A stretch of DNA of 64,000 nt from Sphingobium sp. Leaf26 (GTDB lineage Bacteria > Pseudomonadota > Alphaproteobacteria > Sphingomonadales > Sphingomonadaceae). The notes beneath the pieces are model-generated. The model was not told where the DNA came from, did not search any database, and saw only the letters and a program-made list of their open reading frames with translations. Location: assembly GCF_001421665.1 (NCBI RefSeq), contig NZ_LMKV01000023.1:286592-350591 (forward strand). The letters are read 5' to 3'. How positions within the stretch are numbered: position 1 is the stretch's first letter; each line of letters begins with the position of its first letter. This document shows positions 16,086 through 25,388 of this stretch, one piece after another. A program made the position numbers and the translations under genes.

Positions 16086-16118
16086 GCAAAAAGGGCCGGC
16101 CCTTTCGGACCAGCCCTT
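16086..16118 (-). terminator. terminator-like hairpin before the small terminase gene
   Basis: In the minus direction, AAGGGCTGGTCC pairs with GGGCCGGCCCTT (12 pairs, two wobbles) around a GAAA tetraloop, then a T run. It lies between the GST stop and the terminase gene start, about 59 bases from the latter. Confidence 0.82.
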
Positions 16119-16222
16119 CTTGCGCCGCCACCCGCATCGTCGCGTCGGCGATTCACATTTTTCCACTGTGCCAATCTCTGCCAGATCAGCGTGACGATGT
16201 CAAGATAAATGTTCCAGATGGG

Positions 16223-16870
16223 TTATTTTTCGACCATTGCCCGAACCGCCTCCGCTTCCTGCTCCAGCGCTGCCGCCACGCTCGGCCGGGCCTTCACCCG
16301 CCCGATCCAGCCCGCCACCCTGGGCCAGCGATCGGCGCTCAACCCGTCCGACACATAGCCCACATTGATGATCGGACAGGCCGCCGCCAGGTCCGCCAGC
16401 GTGAAGCGATCCTCCACCAGCCACCCGCTTTGCGGTAGGACATTCTCCAGATAATCATATATTTTCGGCATCTCCCCGGCCTCGGCCGCATCCGCCGCCG
16501 CCAGATCCGGTTCGCGCTTCAGCCGCTTCGCCACCGCCCGGTTGAAGAAGATCTTCTGACCGATCGGCTGCACCACCGTATCGCCGAATTCCTCATACCA
16601 TATCGTCCGGGCGCGCGCCTTCGGCTCCGCCGGGATCATCTCCGTGCCGGGGTGCAGGGCATCCATATAGGTGATGATCGCGGTCGAATCGCACAGCAGG
16701 AAATCGCCATCCTCCAGCGCCGGTATCTTGCCGAACGGCGACCCCTTCAGATAGCCGTCCGCCCCGCGCCCGAACCCGGCCGCCTGCACCTCGACTTCGA
16801 TCCCCTTTTCCGCCGCAAAGACAATGACCTTGCGCACAAAGGGCGACGGCCGCGCGCCATGGATAATCAT
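16223..16870 (-). CDS. glutathione S-transferase family protein
   Basis: This 215-residue protein has an N-terminal thioredoxin-like domain (MIIHGARPSPFVRKVIVFAAEKGIEVEVQ; FGKIPALEDGDFLLCDSTAIITYMDALHPG). The Pro of KIPALE and the Ser of the DST motif are the usual glutathione contacts. The C-terminal all-helical domain holds 'WLVEDRFTLADLAAACPI'. It probably conjugates glutathione to electrophiles; the specific substrate is not evident. Confidence 0.9.
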   Translation of the reverse strand: MIIHGARPSPFVRKVIVFAAEKGIEVEVQAAGFGRGADGYLKGSPFGKIPALEDGDFLLCDSTAIITYMDALHPGTEMIPAEPKARARTIWYEEFGDTVVQPIGQKIFFNRAVAKRLKREPDLAAADAAEAGEMPKIYDYLENVLPQSGWLVEDRFTLADLAAACPIINVGYVSDGLSADRWPRVAGWIGRVKARPSVAAALEQEAEAVRAMVEK

Positions 16871-16977
16871 CTCGTCTCTCCTCCTGTGATCCGGTCGGGT
16901 GGCGGCACTCTGCCAATCCGGTATCGATATGCAATCTATTTATGCGAACAGGAGAAGGCCAGCCCACATGAACCGTC

Positions 16978-17037
16978 CCCCGGCGCAGGCCGGGGTCCAG
17001 TTCAGGCCTTGGACCTGGCCCCCGGCCTGCGCCGGGG
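16978..17037. repeat. 60-bp inverted repeat
   Basis: CCCCGGCGCAGGCCGGGG (16978-16995) is the exact reverse complement of 17020-17037, and the inner flanks (TCCAG..., ...CTGG) extend the pairing. It fills most of the gap between GST and the DJ-1/PfpI gene and can fold into a long GC-rich hairpin. Confidence 0.85.
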
Positions 17038-17121
17038 AACATGGAGCGACAGGCTCCATCATCACTTGCCGGCATTGGATATCATGCAAAACATCCCGCC
17101 TTCAAACGGAACCCTCAAGGC

Positions 17122-17745
17122 TCATCGGAGCGCAATGCGGCGACCCGCCCCCCCCCCCAGAAACGGCGCCACCACCCCCATCACCCGCGCCACCGTCTCC
17201 GCCTTCTCCCCCACCGGCGCGACATAGTCGATCACGGCCCGCGCGGCCTCACCCCCCGCCCCGCGCCCGATCGCCCAGGCGCTCAGATACTGCGCCGCCA
17301 TGCAGCCCCCGGCCGTCGCCACATTGCCATGGGCGACAAAAGGCGCCTCGATCACCTGCGCGCCGGTCGCCACCACCCATGGCTTGCTCGTCACATCGGT
17401 ACAGACCGGCACGCCCTCCAGCAGTCCCAGCCGCGCCAGCACCAAGGCGCCCGAACATTGTGCCCCGATGATCTGCCGGGCCGGGTCCAGCCGCAACCGC
17501 GCCATCAGTTTCGCATCCGAAACGACTTCGCGCGTCCGCACCCCGCTGCCGATCAGCACGACATCGGCTTCACCAGCAAATTCAATCTCTTGCTGCACAT
17601 CCACCCGTACGCCGTTCATCGACGTCACCGTCTCGCCCGGCCCGCAAATCCCCGCGCGCCAGCCCGCCACCCGGTTCAGCAGCGCCAGCGCCACGAAACT
17701 GTCCAACTCGTTGAATCCGTCGAACGTAACCACCGCAACCCGCAT
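17122..17745 (-). CDS. DJ-1/PfpI family protein
   Basis: This 207-residue protein has a flavodoxin-like glutamine-amidotransferase fold. It starts MRVAVVTFDGFNELDSFVAL, with the conserved Glu in FNELD. The nucleophile elbow reads 'IIGAQCSGALVLARLGLLEGVPVCTD', placing Cys in the AQCSGA motif. Family roles include glyoxalase or deglycase-like activity, amidase activity, and sensing in AraC-like regulators; no DNA-binding domain is present here. MEAAM upstream is an alternative start. Confidence 0.85.
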   Translation of the reverse strand: MRVAVVTFDGFNELDSFVALALLNRVAGWRAGICGPGETVTSMNGVRVDVQQEIEFAGEADVVLIGSGVRTREVVSDAKLMARLRLDPARQIIGAQCSGALVLARLGLLEGVPVCTDVTSKPWVVATGAQVIEAPFVAHGNVATAGGCMAAQYLSAWAIGRGAGGEAARAVIDYVAPVGEKAETVARVMGVVAPFLGGGAGRRIALR

Positions 17746-17790
17746 CGCCGCCTCCATCTGCTAGGGCCGACCGACATTCAGGAGATGGCG

Positions 17791-17880
17791 AGCCGAAAAT
17801 GGTGTTTTTCCGTGACCCGGAGCGCAGCCTACTCAAAGTAGGTGAGCACCGGAAGCACGGAAAAGCGCCATTTGCAGGCC
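17791..17880. repeat. palindromic element with covarying stem, copy 1
   Basis: This element of about 90 bp shares with 18931-19017 the blocks GCAGC, GTGAGCACCGGAAGC and CATTTGCAG. Its apical hairpin is CCTACT-CAA-AGTAGG (17828-17842); the other copy has CGTGCT-GCC-AGCACG, so the stem is conserved by compensatory change. Outer arms (AAAATGGTG/CGCCATTT) also pair. The two copies bracket the TonB-like gene. Confidence 0.75.
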
Positions 17881-17908
17881 GTCAGAACTGAATCGCAATT
17901 GGCTTGCT

Positions 17909-18751
17909 TCAGAATTGCGGTCCGGCGACCCCCGGCCCCAACGGCTTCGACTGCGGCCGCGATTCAGCCTCAGCCTCGTCATCATCGGCCCCAGCCCCAG
18001 GCCCCGCACCCCCCGGCACCATGGTCCGCGTATAGTCGATGCGGATACGCACCCAGCTACCCACCATCTTCTTGCCATTGACCCGCGGCGGCATCACCAG
18101 AAACTGCCAGGCCGCCAGTCGAACCGCCTTGGCAAAACCGGACCCGCGCGGGGACTCCCCCAGAATCTGGCAATTCTCGACATGATAATGGTCGATCGTC
18201 TTGCACGCTACCAGGCCATAGCCCCGCGCCGGCGCATTGGCGGGCAGATAGCTGCCCAGTTCCGCATGGGTCGGCCGCCGATACCATTCCGCCTCGTACA
18301 GTTGCACCCCGCCCGGCCCCTCGCCCGGCCCCTGCACCATAGAGCTGTTGCCCGTGCCTTCGCCCACGCCCTGCGTCCCCTTGGGCATGGTACCGATATC
18401 GGCCGACGCCATCTGCTCGCGATTGAGCGTCAGGAAGGGGAAGGGCGACGGCGGCTGCTCGGCCGGCTTCTCTTGAGGAACCGGCGGCCGCACCACCGGA
18501 TCGGCCTGCTTCTGCGGTGAAGACTGCTTCTCCCGCTTCTGCGTCTTTTCCGCCTTGGCCTGTTGCTGGTCTGTCTTCTCGCCCGTTTCGACATCGAACG
18601 TCACCGGCAGGCGATCGTCCACCTTGGGCGGCTCGAACGTCGGGGACAGGGTGAACAGGGCCAGCAACAGCAGCAGGTTCAGCACCAGCGCAAAGGCGAT
18701 GCCGCCGGCACGCTGTCGCACCTTGTCCCAGGGAATCGAAGAAAAGGTCAA
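17909..18751 (-). CDS. TonB-like energy transducer or envelope protein
   Basis: This 280-residue protein has an N-terminal cytoplasmic stub and one membrane helix (GIAFALVLNLLLLLALFTLSP). A Lys/Gln/Pro-rich periplasmic linker follows (EKTDQQQAKAEKTQKREKQ; VVRPPVPQEKPAEQPPS). The C-terminal domain contains 'YLPANAPARGYGLVACKTIDHYHVENCQILGESPRGSGFAKAVRLAAWQFLVMPPRVNGKKMVGSWVRIRIDY', resembling a TonB C-terminal fold with a disulfide pair. It ends in an acidic tail. TonB-type proteins span the periplasm and pass proton-motive force to outer-membrane receptors. No exbB/exbD is adjacent. Confidence 0.68.
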   Translation of the reverse strand: MTFSSIPWDKVRQRAGGIAFALVLNLLLLLALFTLSPTFEPPKVDDRLPVTFDVETGEKTDQQQAKAEKTQKREKQSSPQKQADPVVRPPVPQEKPAEQPPSPFPFLTLNREQMASADIGTMPKGTQGVGEGTGNSSMVQGPGEGPGGVQLYEAEWYRRPTHAELGSYLPANAPARGYGLVACKTIDHYHVENCQILGESPRGSGFAKAVRLAAWQFLVMPPRVNGKKMVGSWVRIRIDYTRTMVPGGAGPGAGADDDEAEAESRPQSKPLGPGVAGPQF

Positions 18752-18930
18752 ATGCGCCGGCCGAACAGGTCTTGGAAGTGGGGGGTCATGCCCAGACGGC
18801 GCCGAACAATCAAGCCCGTCCCGCCCACCCCGTCCTGTCGCCCCTCTTGTGTCACCCAGCCGTCACGCAAAAGCGCTGGCGACCCGAAACGATCTCGGCT
18901 AGGGGTCTGGTCGAATTTCCGGTCAGGCCG

Positions 18931-19017
18931 AGGCGAAAATGATGTTTTTTGAGAACCGGAGCGCAGCGTGCTGCCAGCACGTGAGCACCGGAAGCGGAAA
19001 AAAACGTCATTTGCAGC
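18931..19017. repeat. palindromic element with covarying stem, copy 2
   Basis: This is the second copy of the element at 17791-17880. It has GCGAAAATGATG, ACCGGAGCGCAGC, the hairpin CGTGCT-GCC-AGCACG (18967-18981), GTGAGCACCGGAAGC and ACGTCATTTGCAG. The stem differs in sequence from copy 1 but keeps full pairing. Confidence 0.75.
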
Positions 19018-19054
19018 CCGGCATCACCGGAAAGTCGGCCTGACCCCCGCGCCA

Positions 19055-19690
19055 ATGCTCAACAGGCTCTATCAATGGACGCTGGCAAAGGCCGCGCACC
19101 GCCACGCCGAACGGTGGCTTTTCGCCATAAGCTTCATGGAATCGAGCTTCTTCCCGATCCCGCCGCATCCGCTGCTCGGCCTGATGTGTCTCGCCCGCCC
19201 GGAAAAGGCGATCCGCTTCGGCTTCATCTGCACCCTCGCCTCGGTGCTGGGCGGCCTCTTCGGCTATGCCATCGGCCATTTCCTGTATGAAACGGTCGGA
19301 CAGCAGATTCTGACCGCGCTGGGCCTCGCCGCCAAATTCCCGGTCGCGGCCTGCTATCTGCGCGATTACGGGGCGGAAATCATCCTGATCAAGGGCGCGA
19401 CGCCCATCCCGTTCAAGCTCATCACCATCACGGCGGGCTTCATCGGCCTGCCACTCTTCACCTTCCTCTGGGCCAGCATCGTCAGCCGCGCCTTCCAGTT
19501 CATGCTGGTGGGCTTCCTGTTCTGGAAATTCGGCCGCCCGATCAAGGCGTTCATCGAGAAATATCTCGCCCTCCTCTCCGCCCTCTTCCTCGTCCTCATC
19601 GCCGGCGGCTTCATCGCCGCCTCGATGCTGACCGGCGGCGGGCACAAGAGCGACAGATGCTCCGGCGCCACGATGGAATCGATCCGCTGA
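19055..19690 (+). CDS. SNARE-associated (VTT/DedA-like, YqaA-type) membrane protein
   Basis: This 211-residue inner-membrane protein has about four helices. It holds the family signature 'ERWLFAISFMESSFFPIPPHPLLGLMCLARPEKAIRFGFICTLASVLGGLFGYAIGHFLYETVGQ' and the later 'GAEIILIKGATPIPFKLITITAGFIGLPLFTFLWASIVSRAFQFMLVG', which includes the conserved G-x-(T/R)-P-(I/V)-P motif. DedA/VTT proteins act in lipid or undecaprenyl-phosphate flipping; the YqaA branch is less defined. Its stop lies just before the lnt start. Confidence 0.85.
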   Translation: MLNRLYQWTLAKAAHRHAERWLFAISFMESSFFPIPPHPLLGLMCLARPEKAIRFGFICTLASVLGGLFGYAIGHFLYETVGQQILTALGLAAKFPVAACYLRDYGAEIILIKGATPIPFKLITITAGFIGLPLFTFLWASIVSRAFQFMLVGFLFWKFGRPIKAFIEKYLALLSALFLVLIAGGFIAASMLTGGGHKSDRCSGATMESIR

Positions 19691-19691
19691 C

Positions 19692-21416
19692 GTGCTGAAA
19701 CAAGCCTTCGCCCGCCACCCCAAGGTCGCGGTCCTGCTGGCGGGTTTCGCCTCCGCCACCGGCTTCGCCCCGCTTAATCTCTGGCCGGTGACGCTCGCCT
19801 GCCTGATCGTGCTGATCCTGGCTGTCGAACGCGCCCCCGACCGCCGCGCCGCCTTCTCACGCGGCTGGCTGTTCGGCGTCGGCCACTTCACCCTCGGCCT
19901 CAACTGGATCGCCCACGCCTTCACCTTTCAGGACGCCATGCCCCACTGGTTCGGCTATGGCGCGGTCCTCCTCCTCTCGCTCTATCTCGCCATCTATCCC
20001 GGCCTCGCCACGCTGGGCGCATGGTGGCTCCACCACAAACTCCCCTCCCGCAAGCGTTGGCCGGAGGCACGTGACTCCGGCCAAGGGCAGCGAGACTTGG
20101 CGGCTCTGCCGCCTGGTCGCAGCGCGGTGGGCGCCAACGCGCCCTCGTTCATCCTCCTCTTTGCCGCCCTGTGGATCGCCACCGAATATCTGCGCTCCAC
20201 CCTCTTCACCGGCTTCGCCTGGAACCCGCTCGGCGTCATCTGGATGCCGACCAGCGTTTCGGGATTGGCAGCCTATGTCGGCACCTATGGCCTGTCTGGC
20301 CTGACGGTCGCGATCGCAGGCACGGTGCTTCTCAATGGCCGCAACTGGCTGGCTCAAGACGACAGATCGCCTCAAAAATGGCGCGCCGGTTTAGCAGCGG
20401 CATGGAAGGATGGGACGTGGCTATCCTATGCCATTATCTCGCTCTTAGGCTTTCTGGCACCGCTGTTCGCCCTCCTTCTCCTCTCCTTCCCCCCATCCCC
20501 CGGCCCCGCCGCCCCTCCCGGCGCACCCCGCATCCGCATCGTCCAGCCCAATATCGGCCAGGACGAGAAATACTCCGTCGAGGCGGAATATCGCAATTTC
20601 CACAAGCTCTCGACCCTCTCTGGTCATCCCCGCCCGGCTCCGCGCCTGATCTTCTGGCCCGAAGCCGCAATCCCCGCCTATCTCGACATGGAACCCGACT
20701 GGCGCGCCCGCCTCGCCACCCTGCTCGGCCCGAACGACCTGCTGATGACCGGCGGGGACAAGGTCTATTTCAAGCCGGTCGAGGAAAACGGCACCCTCGT
20801 CAACAAACTCTCCGGCGCCAATAACAGCGTCTGGATCGTCACCCCCGCCGCCACCATCGCGGGCCGCTATTCCAAGGCGCATCTGGTCCCCTATGGCGAA
20901 TATCTGCCGATGCGGAATATCCTCGAACCCATCGGCCTGTCCCGCCTGGTGCCGGGCGACGCCGATTTCTGGCCCGGTCCCGGCCCGCAGAGCCTGACCC
21001 TGCCCGCCAATCCCGGCCGTCCGCCGCTGAAAATGGGCATCCAGATCTGCTATGAAATCATCTTTTCCGGGCAAGTGATCGACCCGAACAACCGCCCCGA
21101 CTTCCTCTTCAACCCCTCCAACGACGCCTGGTTCGGCAGTTGGGGGCCGGTCCAGCATCTGGCGCAGGCCCGCCTGCGCGCGCTGGAGGAAGGCATCCCC
21201 ATCATCCGCTCCACCCCCACCGGCGTCTCCGCCATCATCGACGCGCGCGGTCAGGTCGTCCATGCGCTCGGCCTCGGCCGCGCCGGCTTCCTCGATTCCG
21301 GCCTGCCCCCCGCACTCCCGCCCACGCTCTTCGCGCGGCTTGGCAACTGGGCGCCAGCGATCCTGATGCTGCTCCTTCTGGGCGCGGCTCTTGCGCTGCG
21401 CAGAGCCAAAAGCTAA
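19692..21416 (+). CDS. lnt: apolipoprotein N-acyltransferase
   Basis: This 574-residue inner-membrane enzyme adds the third acyl chain to lipoproteins. It has an N-terminal bundle of membrane helices and a C-terminal nitrilase-like domain with the catalytic set Glu324 (WPEAAIPAY), Lys395 (YSKAHLVPYGEYLP) and Cys453 (GIQICYEIIF), plus 'NDAWFG' and a final membrane helix. The start is the GTG at 19692, one base past the stop of the upstream gene. It is longer than usual: residues 116-152 or so (LPSRKRWPEARDSG...) look like an in-frame palindromic repeat inserted into a periplasmic or loop region. Confidence 0.93.
   Translation: MLKQAFARHPKVAVLLAGFASATGFAPLNLWPVTLACLIVLILAVERAPDRRAAFSRGWLFGVGHFTLGLNWIAHAFTFQDAMPHWFGYGAVLLLSLYLAIYPGLATLGAWWLHHKLPSRKRWPEARDSGQGQRDLAALPPGRSAVGANAPSFILLFAALWIATEYLRSTLFTGFAWNPLGVIWMPTSVSGLAAYVGTYGLSGLTVAIAGTVLLNGRNWLAQDDRSPQKWRAGLAAAWKDGTWLSYAIISLLGFLAPLFALLLLSFPPSPGPAAPPGAPRIRIVQPNIGQDEKYSVEAEYRNFHKLSTLSGHPRPAPRLIFWPEAAIPAYLDMEPDWRARLATLLGPNDLLMTGGDKVYFKPVEENGTLVNKLSGANNSVWIVTPAATIAGRYSKAHLVPYGEYLPMRNILEPIGLSRLVPGDADFWPGPGPQSLTLPANPGRPPLKMGIQICYEIIFSGQVIDPNNRPDFLFNPSNDAWFGSWGPVQHLAQARLRALEEGIPIIRSTPTGVSAIIDARGQVVHALGLGRAGFLDSGLPPALPPTLFARLGNWAPAILMLLLLGAALALRRAKS
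20057..20084. repeat. palindromic element inside the lnt reading frame
   Basis: TTGGCCGGAG (20057-20066) is the exact reverse complement of CTCCGGCCAA (20075-20084). It lies within a segment of about 110 bp (about 20036-20150) whose translation, rich in Arg, Gly, Ser and Pro, interrupts the otherwise hydrophobic Lnt N-terminal region without breaking the frame. Confidence 0.7.
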
Positions 21417-21473
21417 TAGCCACATAAACAATTCTTTATATCGCAACCCGCCCAAACGGCTTACGGGAGTCCC

Positions 21474-22673
<1,200 letters not shown>

Positions 22674-22680
22674 TCCTTAT

Positions 22681-22718
22681 TAGCCCCTCCTCTTCAGGGG
22701 AGGGGTTGGGGTGGGGCG
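22681..22718. repeat. 37-bp dispersed repeat, copy 2
   Basis: This matches 707-743 with a single mismatch: C/G-rich hairpin, then GGTTGGGGTGGGGC. It lies between the metK stop and its terminator. Confidence 0.75.
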
Positions 22719-22738
22719 CTAGCCTCCATACACAACAC

Positions 22739-22776
22739 AAAAAGGGCGCCCGGCCTCAGCCGCGGCGCCCTTTTTC
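22739..22776 (+). terminator. intrinsic terminator of metK
   Basis: GGGCGCC (22744-22750) pairs perfectly with GGCGCCC (22764-22770), with inner CGGC/GCCG pairing, and is followed by TTTTT. A run of A upstream makes it usable in both directions. Confidence 0.9.
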
Positions 22777-22902
22777 ATGCCCCCACCTGTCCATAAAATG
22801 ACGAAAAGTTCATTAGGCAACCGCCCCCGACCGGCGCATAAAAGCCTCGTCGGGTTCGCAACCCCTGTCGAACCCGACACCCCTCTCCCCAAAGAGGTTC
22901 AC

Positions 22903-23082
22903 ATGACAAAGATGGTTGCCACCGCCCTTCTCGGCTTCGCTCTGATTGCCGGCACTGTTGCTCCTGCATCTGCCGCGCCATGCAAGGACGCGAAGGGCAA
23001 GTTCGTCAAATGCGCCCCCAAGCCGCCCGTCAAAAAGGCGCCTTGCAAGGACGCAAAGGGTCGCTTCATCAAGTGCAAATGA
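22903..23082 (+). CDS. small secreted Cys/Lys-rich repeat protein
   Basis: This 59-residue protein has a signal peptide (MTKMVATALLGFALIAGTVAPASA). The mature 35 residues consist of two copies of the pattern APCKDAKG-(K/R)-F-(V/I)-KC separated by a Pro/Lys linker. Each repeat has two Cys six to ten residues apart, so two disulfides or metal sites are possible. GAGG lies upstream of the ATG. The function is unknown. Confidence 0.7.
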   Translation: MTKMVATALLGFALIAGTVAPASAAPCKDAKGKFVKCAPKPPVKKAPCKDAKGRFIKCK

Positions 23083-23290
23083 CCTGACGAGCCTGTGGCG
23101 GCGGGCGGCTTTCAGCCAGGCCCTGCCGAAACCCGACGACACCCCCTCCTCGCCCGTCGTCGCCAGCCACTTTTCATTCTGCCCCTTCCCGAACCCCTCG
23201 ACTGCACAGTGAAGGGGGTCCGGGAAGGGGCACCCCATTTCCAAGCTACGCGCTTGCCCCCATCGCCCGGCCCCGCTATCGGCGCACCCC

Positions 23291-23986
23291 ATGACAGCGC
23301 ATAAATCCGGCGATCCCACGACGCTCAACCGCCTCTACGGCCGCCAGTCGGGGCCGAAACTCCGCAAGGGTCAGCAGGAACTGATCGACACCCTCCTGCC
23401 CGCCGTGTCGGTGCCGGCCGAAGGCGCAGTGACCGCCGCAGACCTTTTCGGGTATGACCGCCCGCTCCATTTCGAGATCGGCTTCGGCGGCGGCGAGCAT
23501 ATGGCCTATCGCGCCGACATGTTGCCGGACCATGGCTTCATCGGCTGCGAACCCTTCCTCAACGGCGTGGTGCAGGCGCTCGGCCATATCCGCGACGGCG
23601 CGCTGGGCAATGTCCGTCTGCACATGGGCGATGCACTCGATGTCCTGTCCCGCATCCCCGACGGCTCACTCAGCTTCGTCTATCTGCTCCACCCCGACCC
23701 ATGGCCCAAGGCGCGTCACGCCAAGCGCCGCATGATGAACCCCGGCCCGGTCGCGATGATCGCCAGGAAGCTCAAGCCCGGCGGCGAGTTCCGCTTCGGC
23801 ACCGACCATCCGGTCTATCTGCGCTGGGCGCTGATGGTGATGAACGGTCATCCCGATTTCGACTGGCTGGCCAGCGATCCAAAGGATTTCCAGACCCGCC
23901 CCGGCGGCTGGCCCGAAACCCGCTACGAAGCCAAGGCCCGCCGCATCGGCCACGAAGTCTGGTATATGAGATATCGCCGCCGTTGA
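23291..23986 (+). CDS. trmB: tRNA (guanine-N7-)-methyltransferase
   Basis: This 231-residue SAM-dependent enzyme methylates G46 in the tRNA variable loop. It has the N-terminal 'LYGRQSGPKLRKGQQELI', the SAM site 'LHFEIGFGGGEHMAYRADMLPDHGFIGCEPFLNGVVQAL', the signature 'VYLLHPDPWPKARHAKRRMMNPG', and the C-terminal 'FQTRPGGWPETRYEAKARRIGHEVWYMRYRR'. It is the last housekeeping gene before the EPS island. Confidence 0.96.
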   Translation: MTAHKSGDPTTLNRLYGRQSGPKLRKGQQELIDTLLPAVSVPAEGAVTAADLFGYDRPLHFEIGFGGGEHMAYRADMLPDHGFIGCEPFLNGVVQALGHIRDGALGNVRLHMGDALDVLSRIPDGSLSFVYLLHPDPWPKARHAKRRMMNPGPVAMIARKLKPGGEFRFGTDHPVYLRWALMVMNGHPDFDWLASDPKDFQTRPGGWPETRYEAKARRIGHEVWYMRYRRR

Positions 23987-24386
23987 TACCCTATGGCGCG
24001 ATTTTTACCGTCGTTCCTTCGCCAACATACTACAATTTCCGGTGTTTTTCTGACGTCGTGTTCACCTGGTGATTACCAAAAAGGCTCGGACCATGAGGTC
24101 TTTTGCTTCGTGCTCTCCGTCAAAACTGACTTTATTGCCGACGCGCCAAGCGACAACCATTTTCGCTCAACACGGCAGCGCACCGCGAACGGCCGCAAAT
24201 GGATTATAGGCGGACATAAACGCACCGGCGTGACGCGCCATGCTTTTGATCCGGCCAGTTCGCTGGGATGGGTGGGAAGCGGACTGTCCGGTATCAGTCG
24301 GAACGGTTCAATTGGGGTCATTGCCACATGCTGATTGCGGCAAACCCAAAAATAGGCGCCAGCGCGGTTAGCCGTTTCAGAGGAGA
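23987..24386. other. gene-free boundary between trmB and the EPS island
   Basis: I find no supported gene in these 400 bases. The short open frames on both strands (about 113 and 122 codons) lack initiation sites and protein-like composition. GC content falls compared with trmB. It marks the junction of core chromosome and accessory island. Confidence 0.5.
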
Positions 24387-25388
24387 CTAAATCCTTGCCC
24401 GGGGAATGAGCCGGATGAGCCAAGGTAGATCTCGCCGCCAATATGCGCTTGCACGCTGACGATGATTCAGTGTTCTAGCGAGGTGGGAAATCTGGCTTCG
24501 GTTCAATCCCGACCGCTCGCAAAGAAATGGATGGCGTGGCACTCTCGCAAAATAGCTGTGAAACAACGCTTGCCGATCCGCATGGACCGCCGGCTCGCCT
24601 CGATGAAAATGGAGCGCAGTCTCACAGAAGAAGACGGTTCCCGCCGGACCTTCGCAACTGACTATGTCCTGATCATAGTCCGCGCCCAGCTTTTCCGTCA
24701 GAATAGTGTCATCGGCCAGGACGTAGCGATAGCCATGTCCCCCGCCCTGGGTGGAATCGCGACGGCGTATCAATTGGAACGGGCCACCCCCGGCGACGAC
24801 GTCGTTGCAATAGATGCCGATCTTTATGGTGCGCCGATCTTCCCAATCGCGGTGCCAGCAACGCGGCCCGGCCTCCTTGCCACCGGCGGCGGTGTAGATA
24901 AGATTGACGCCATCATAACCGGCCGGCACGCCGAGATAGGCCTCTACAATATCCAGAAGGCGTTCATGCAATCCCCAAGCGAATATCTCTGGTCGGGACG
25001 CGATGATATCAGGTGGCACGATGGTGAATGCAGTTCCTTCGGCGGACAGCCGACGTGCCTCTGATGAGAAAGCGTCTCCCACCATTCGGGCCGATGCGAG
25101 CATTTCGGCAGAGCCAGGCAACCCCAGCTCGGCGAGGCTCGTCATGAATATGCCGTCCCGCCGCAGTCCTTCCACGATCTTAAGATCGATTCCGGTCAAT
25201 ATGGGCATACTCCCTTTGTGCATCGCCAATGCTTTGGCATGACGTCGGTAAAGGAGCCGGTCGATCACGCCGATATTGGTGCACCGCAGAGCAAGGCGCG
25301 CAGGAAGATCGCGCATCCATGCCATCGCGCCGAGTCCACGCGCTTCAGGCACGAGCGAGTATGCCAACAGCGCGGTCGACCTGCTCAT
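24387..25388 (-). CDS. phytanoyl-CoA dioxygenase-like Fe(II)/2-oxoglutarate oxygenase
   Basis: This protein of about 333 residues resembles the PhyH family. The iron-binding His-x-Asp is in CWHRDWED, the second His is in 'AGTVFFCETALHFHRGEPAVHADRQALFHSYFARVPRHP', and the Arg of that segment could bind 2-oxoglutarate. Such enzymes hydroxylate small molecules, lipids or sugars. The first 44 bases overlap the aminotransferase gene; the start may instead be MAWMRDLP at 25325, since no clear ribosome site favours either. It pairs with the aminotransferase, so the two may modify one substrate. Confidence 0.75.
   Translation of the reverse strand: MSRSTALLAYSLVPEARGLGAMAWMRDLPARLALRCTNIGVIDRLLYRRHAKALAMHKGSMPILTGIDLKIVEGLRRDGIFMTSLAELGLPGSAEMLASARMVGDAFSSEARRLSAEGTAFTIVPPDIIASRPEIFAWGLHERLLDIVEAYLGVPAGYDGVNLIYTAAGGKEAGPRCWHRDWEDRRTIKIGIYCNDVVAGGGPFQLIRRRDSTQGGGHGYRYVLADDTILTEKLGADYDQDIVSCEGPAGTVFFCETALHFHRGEPAVHADRQALFHSYFARVPRHPFLCERSGLNRSQISHLARTLNHRQRASAYWRRDLPWLIRLIPRARI

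Noticed and set aside
21417..21473. Possible SAM-responsive riboswitch before metK
   Set aside because: The gap is only 57 bases, and I could not fit SAM-II or SAM/SAH consensus features. A CCCG/CGGG pair alone is not enough.
23993..24334. 113-codon plus-strand frame after trmB
   Set aside because: It has no ribosome site, overlaps a similar minus-strand frame, and its composition is not protein-like. Treated as intergenic.
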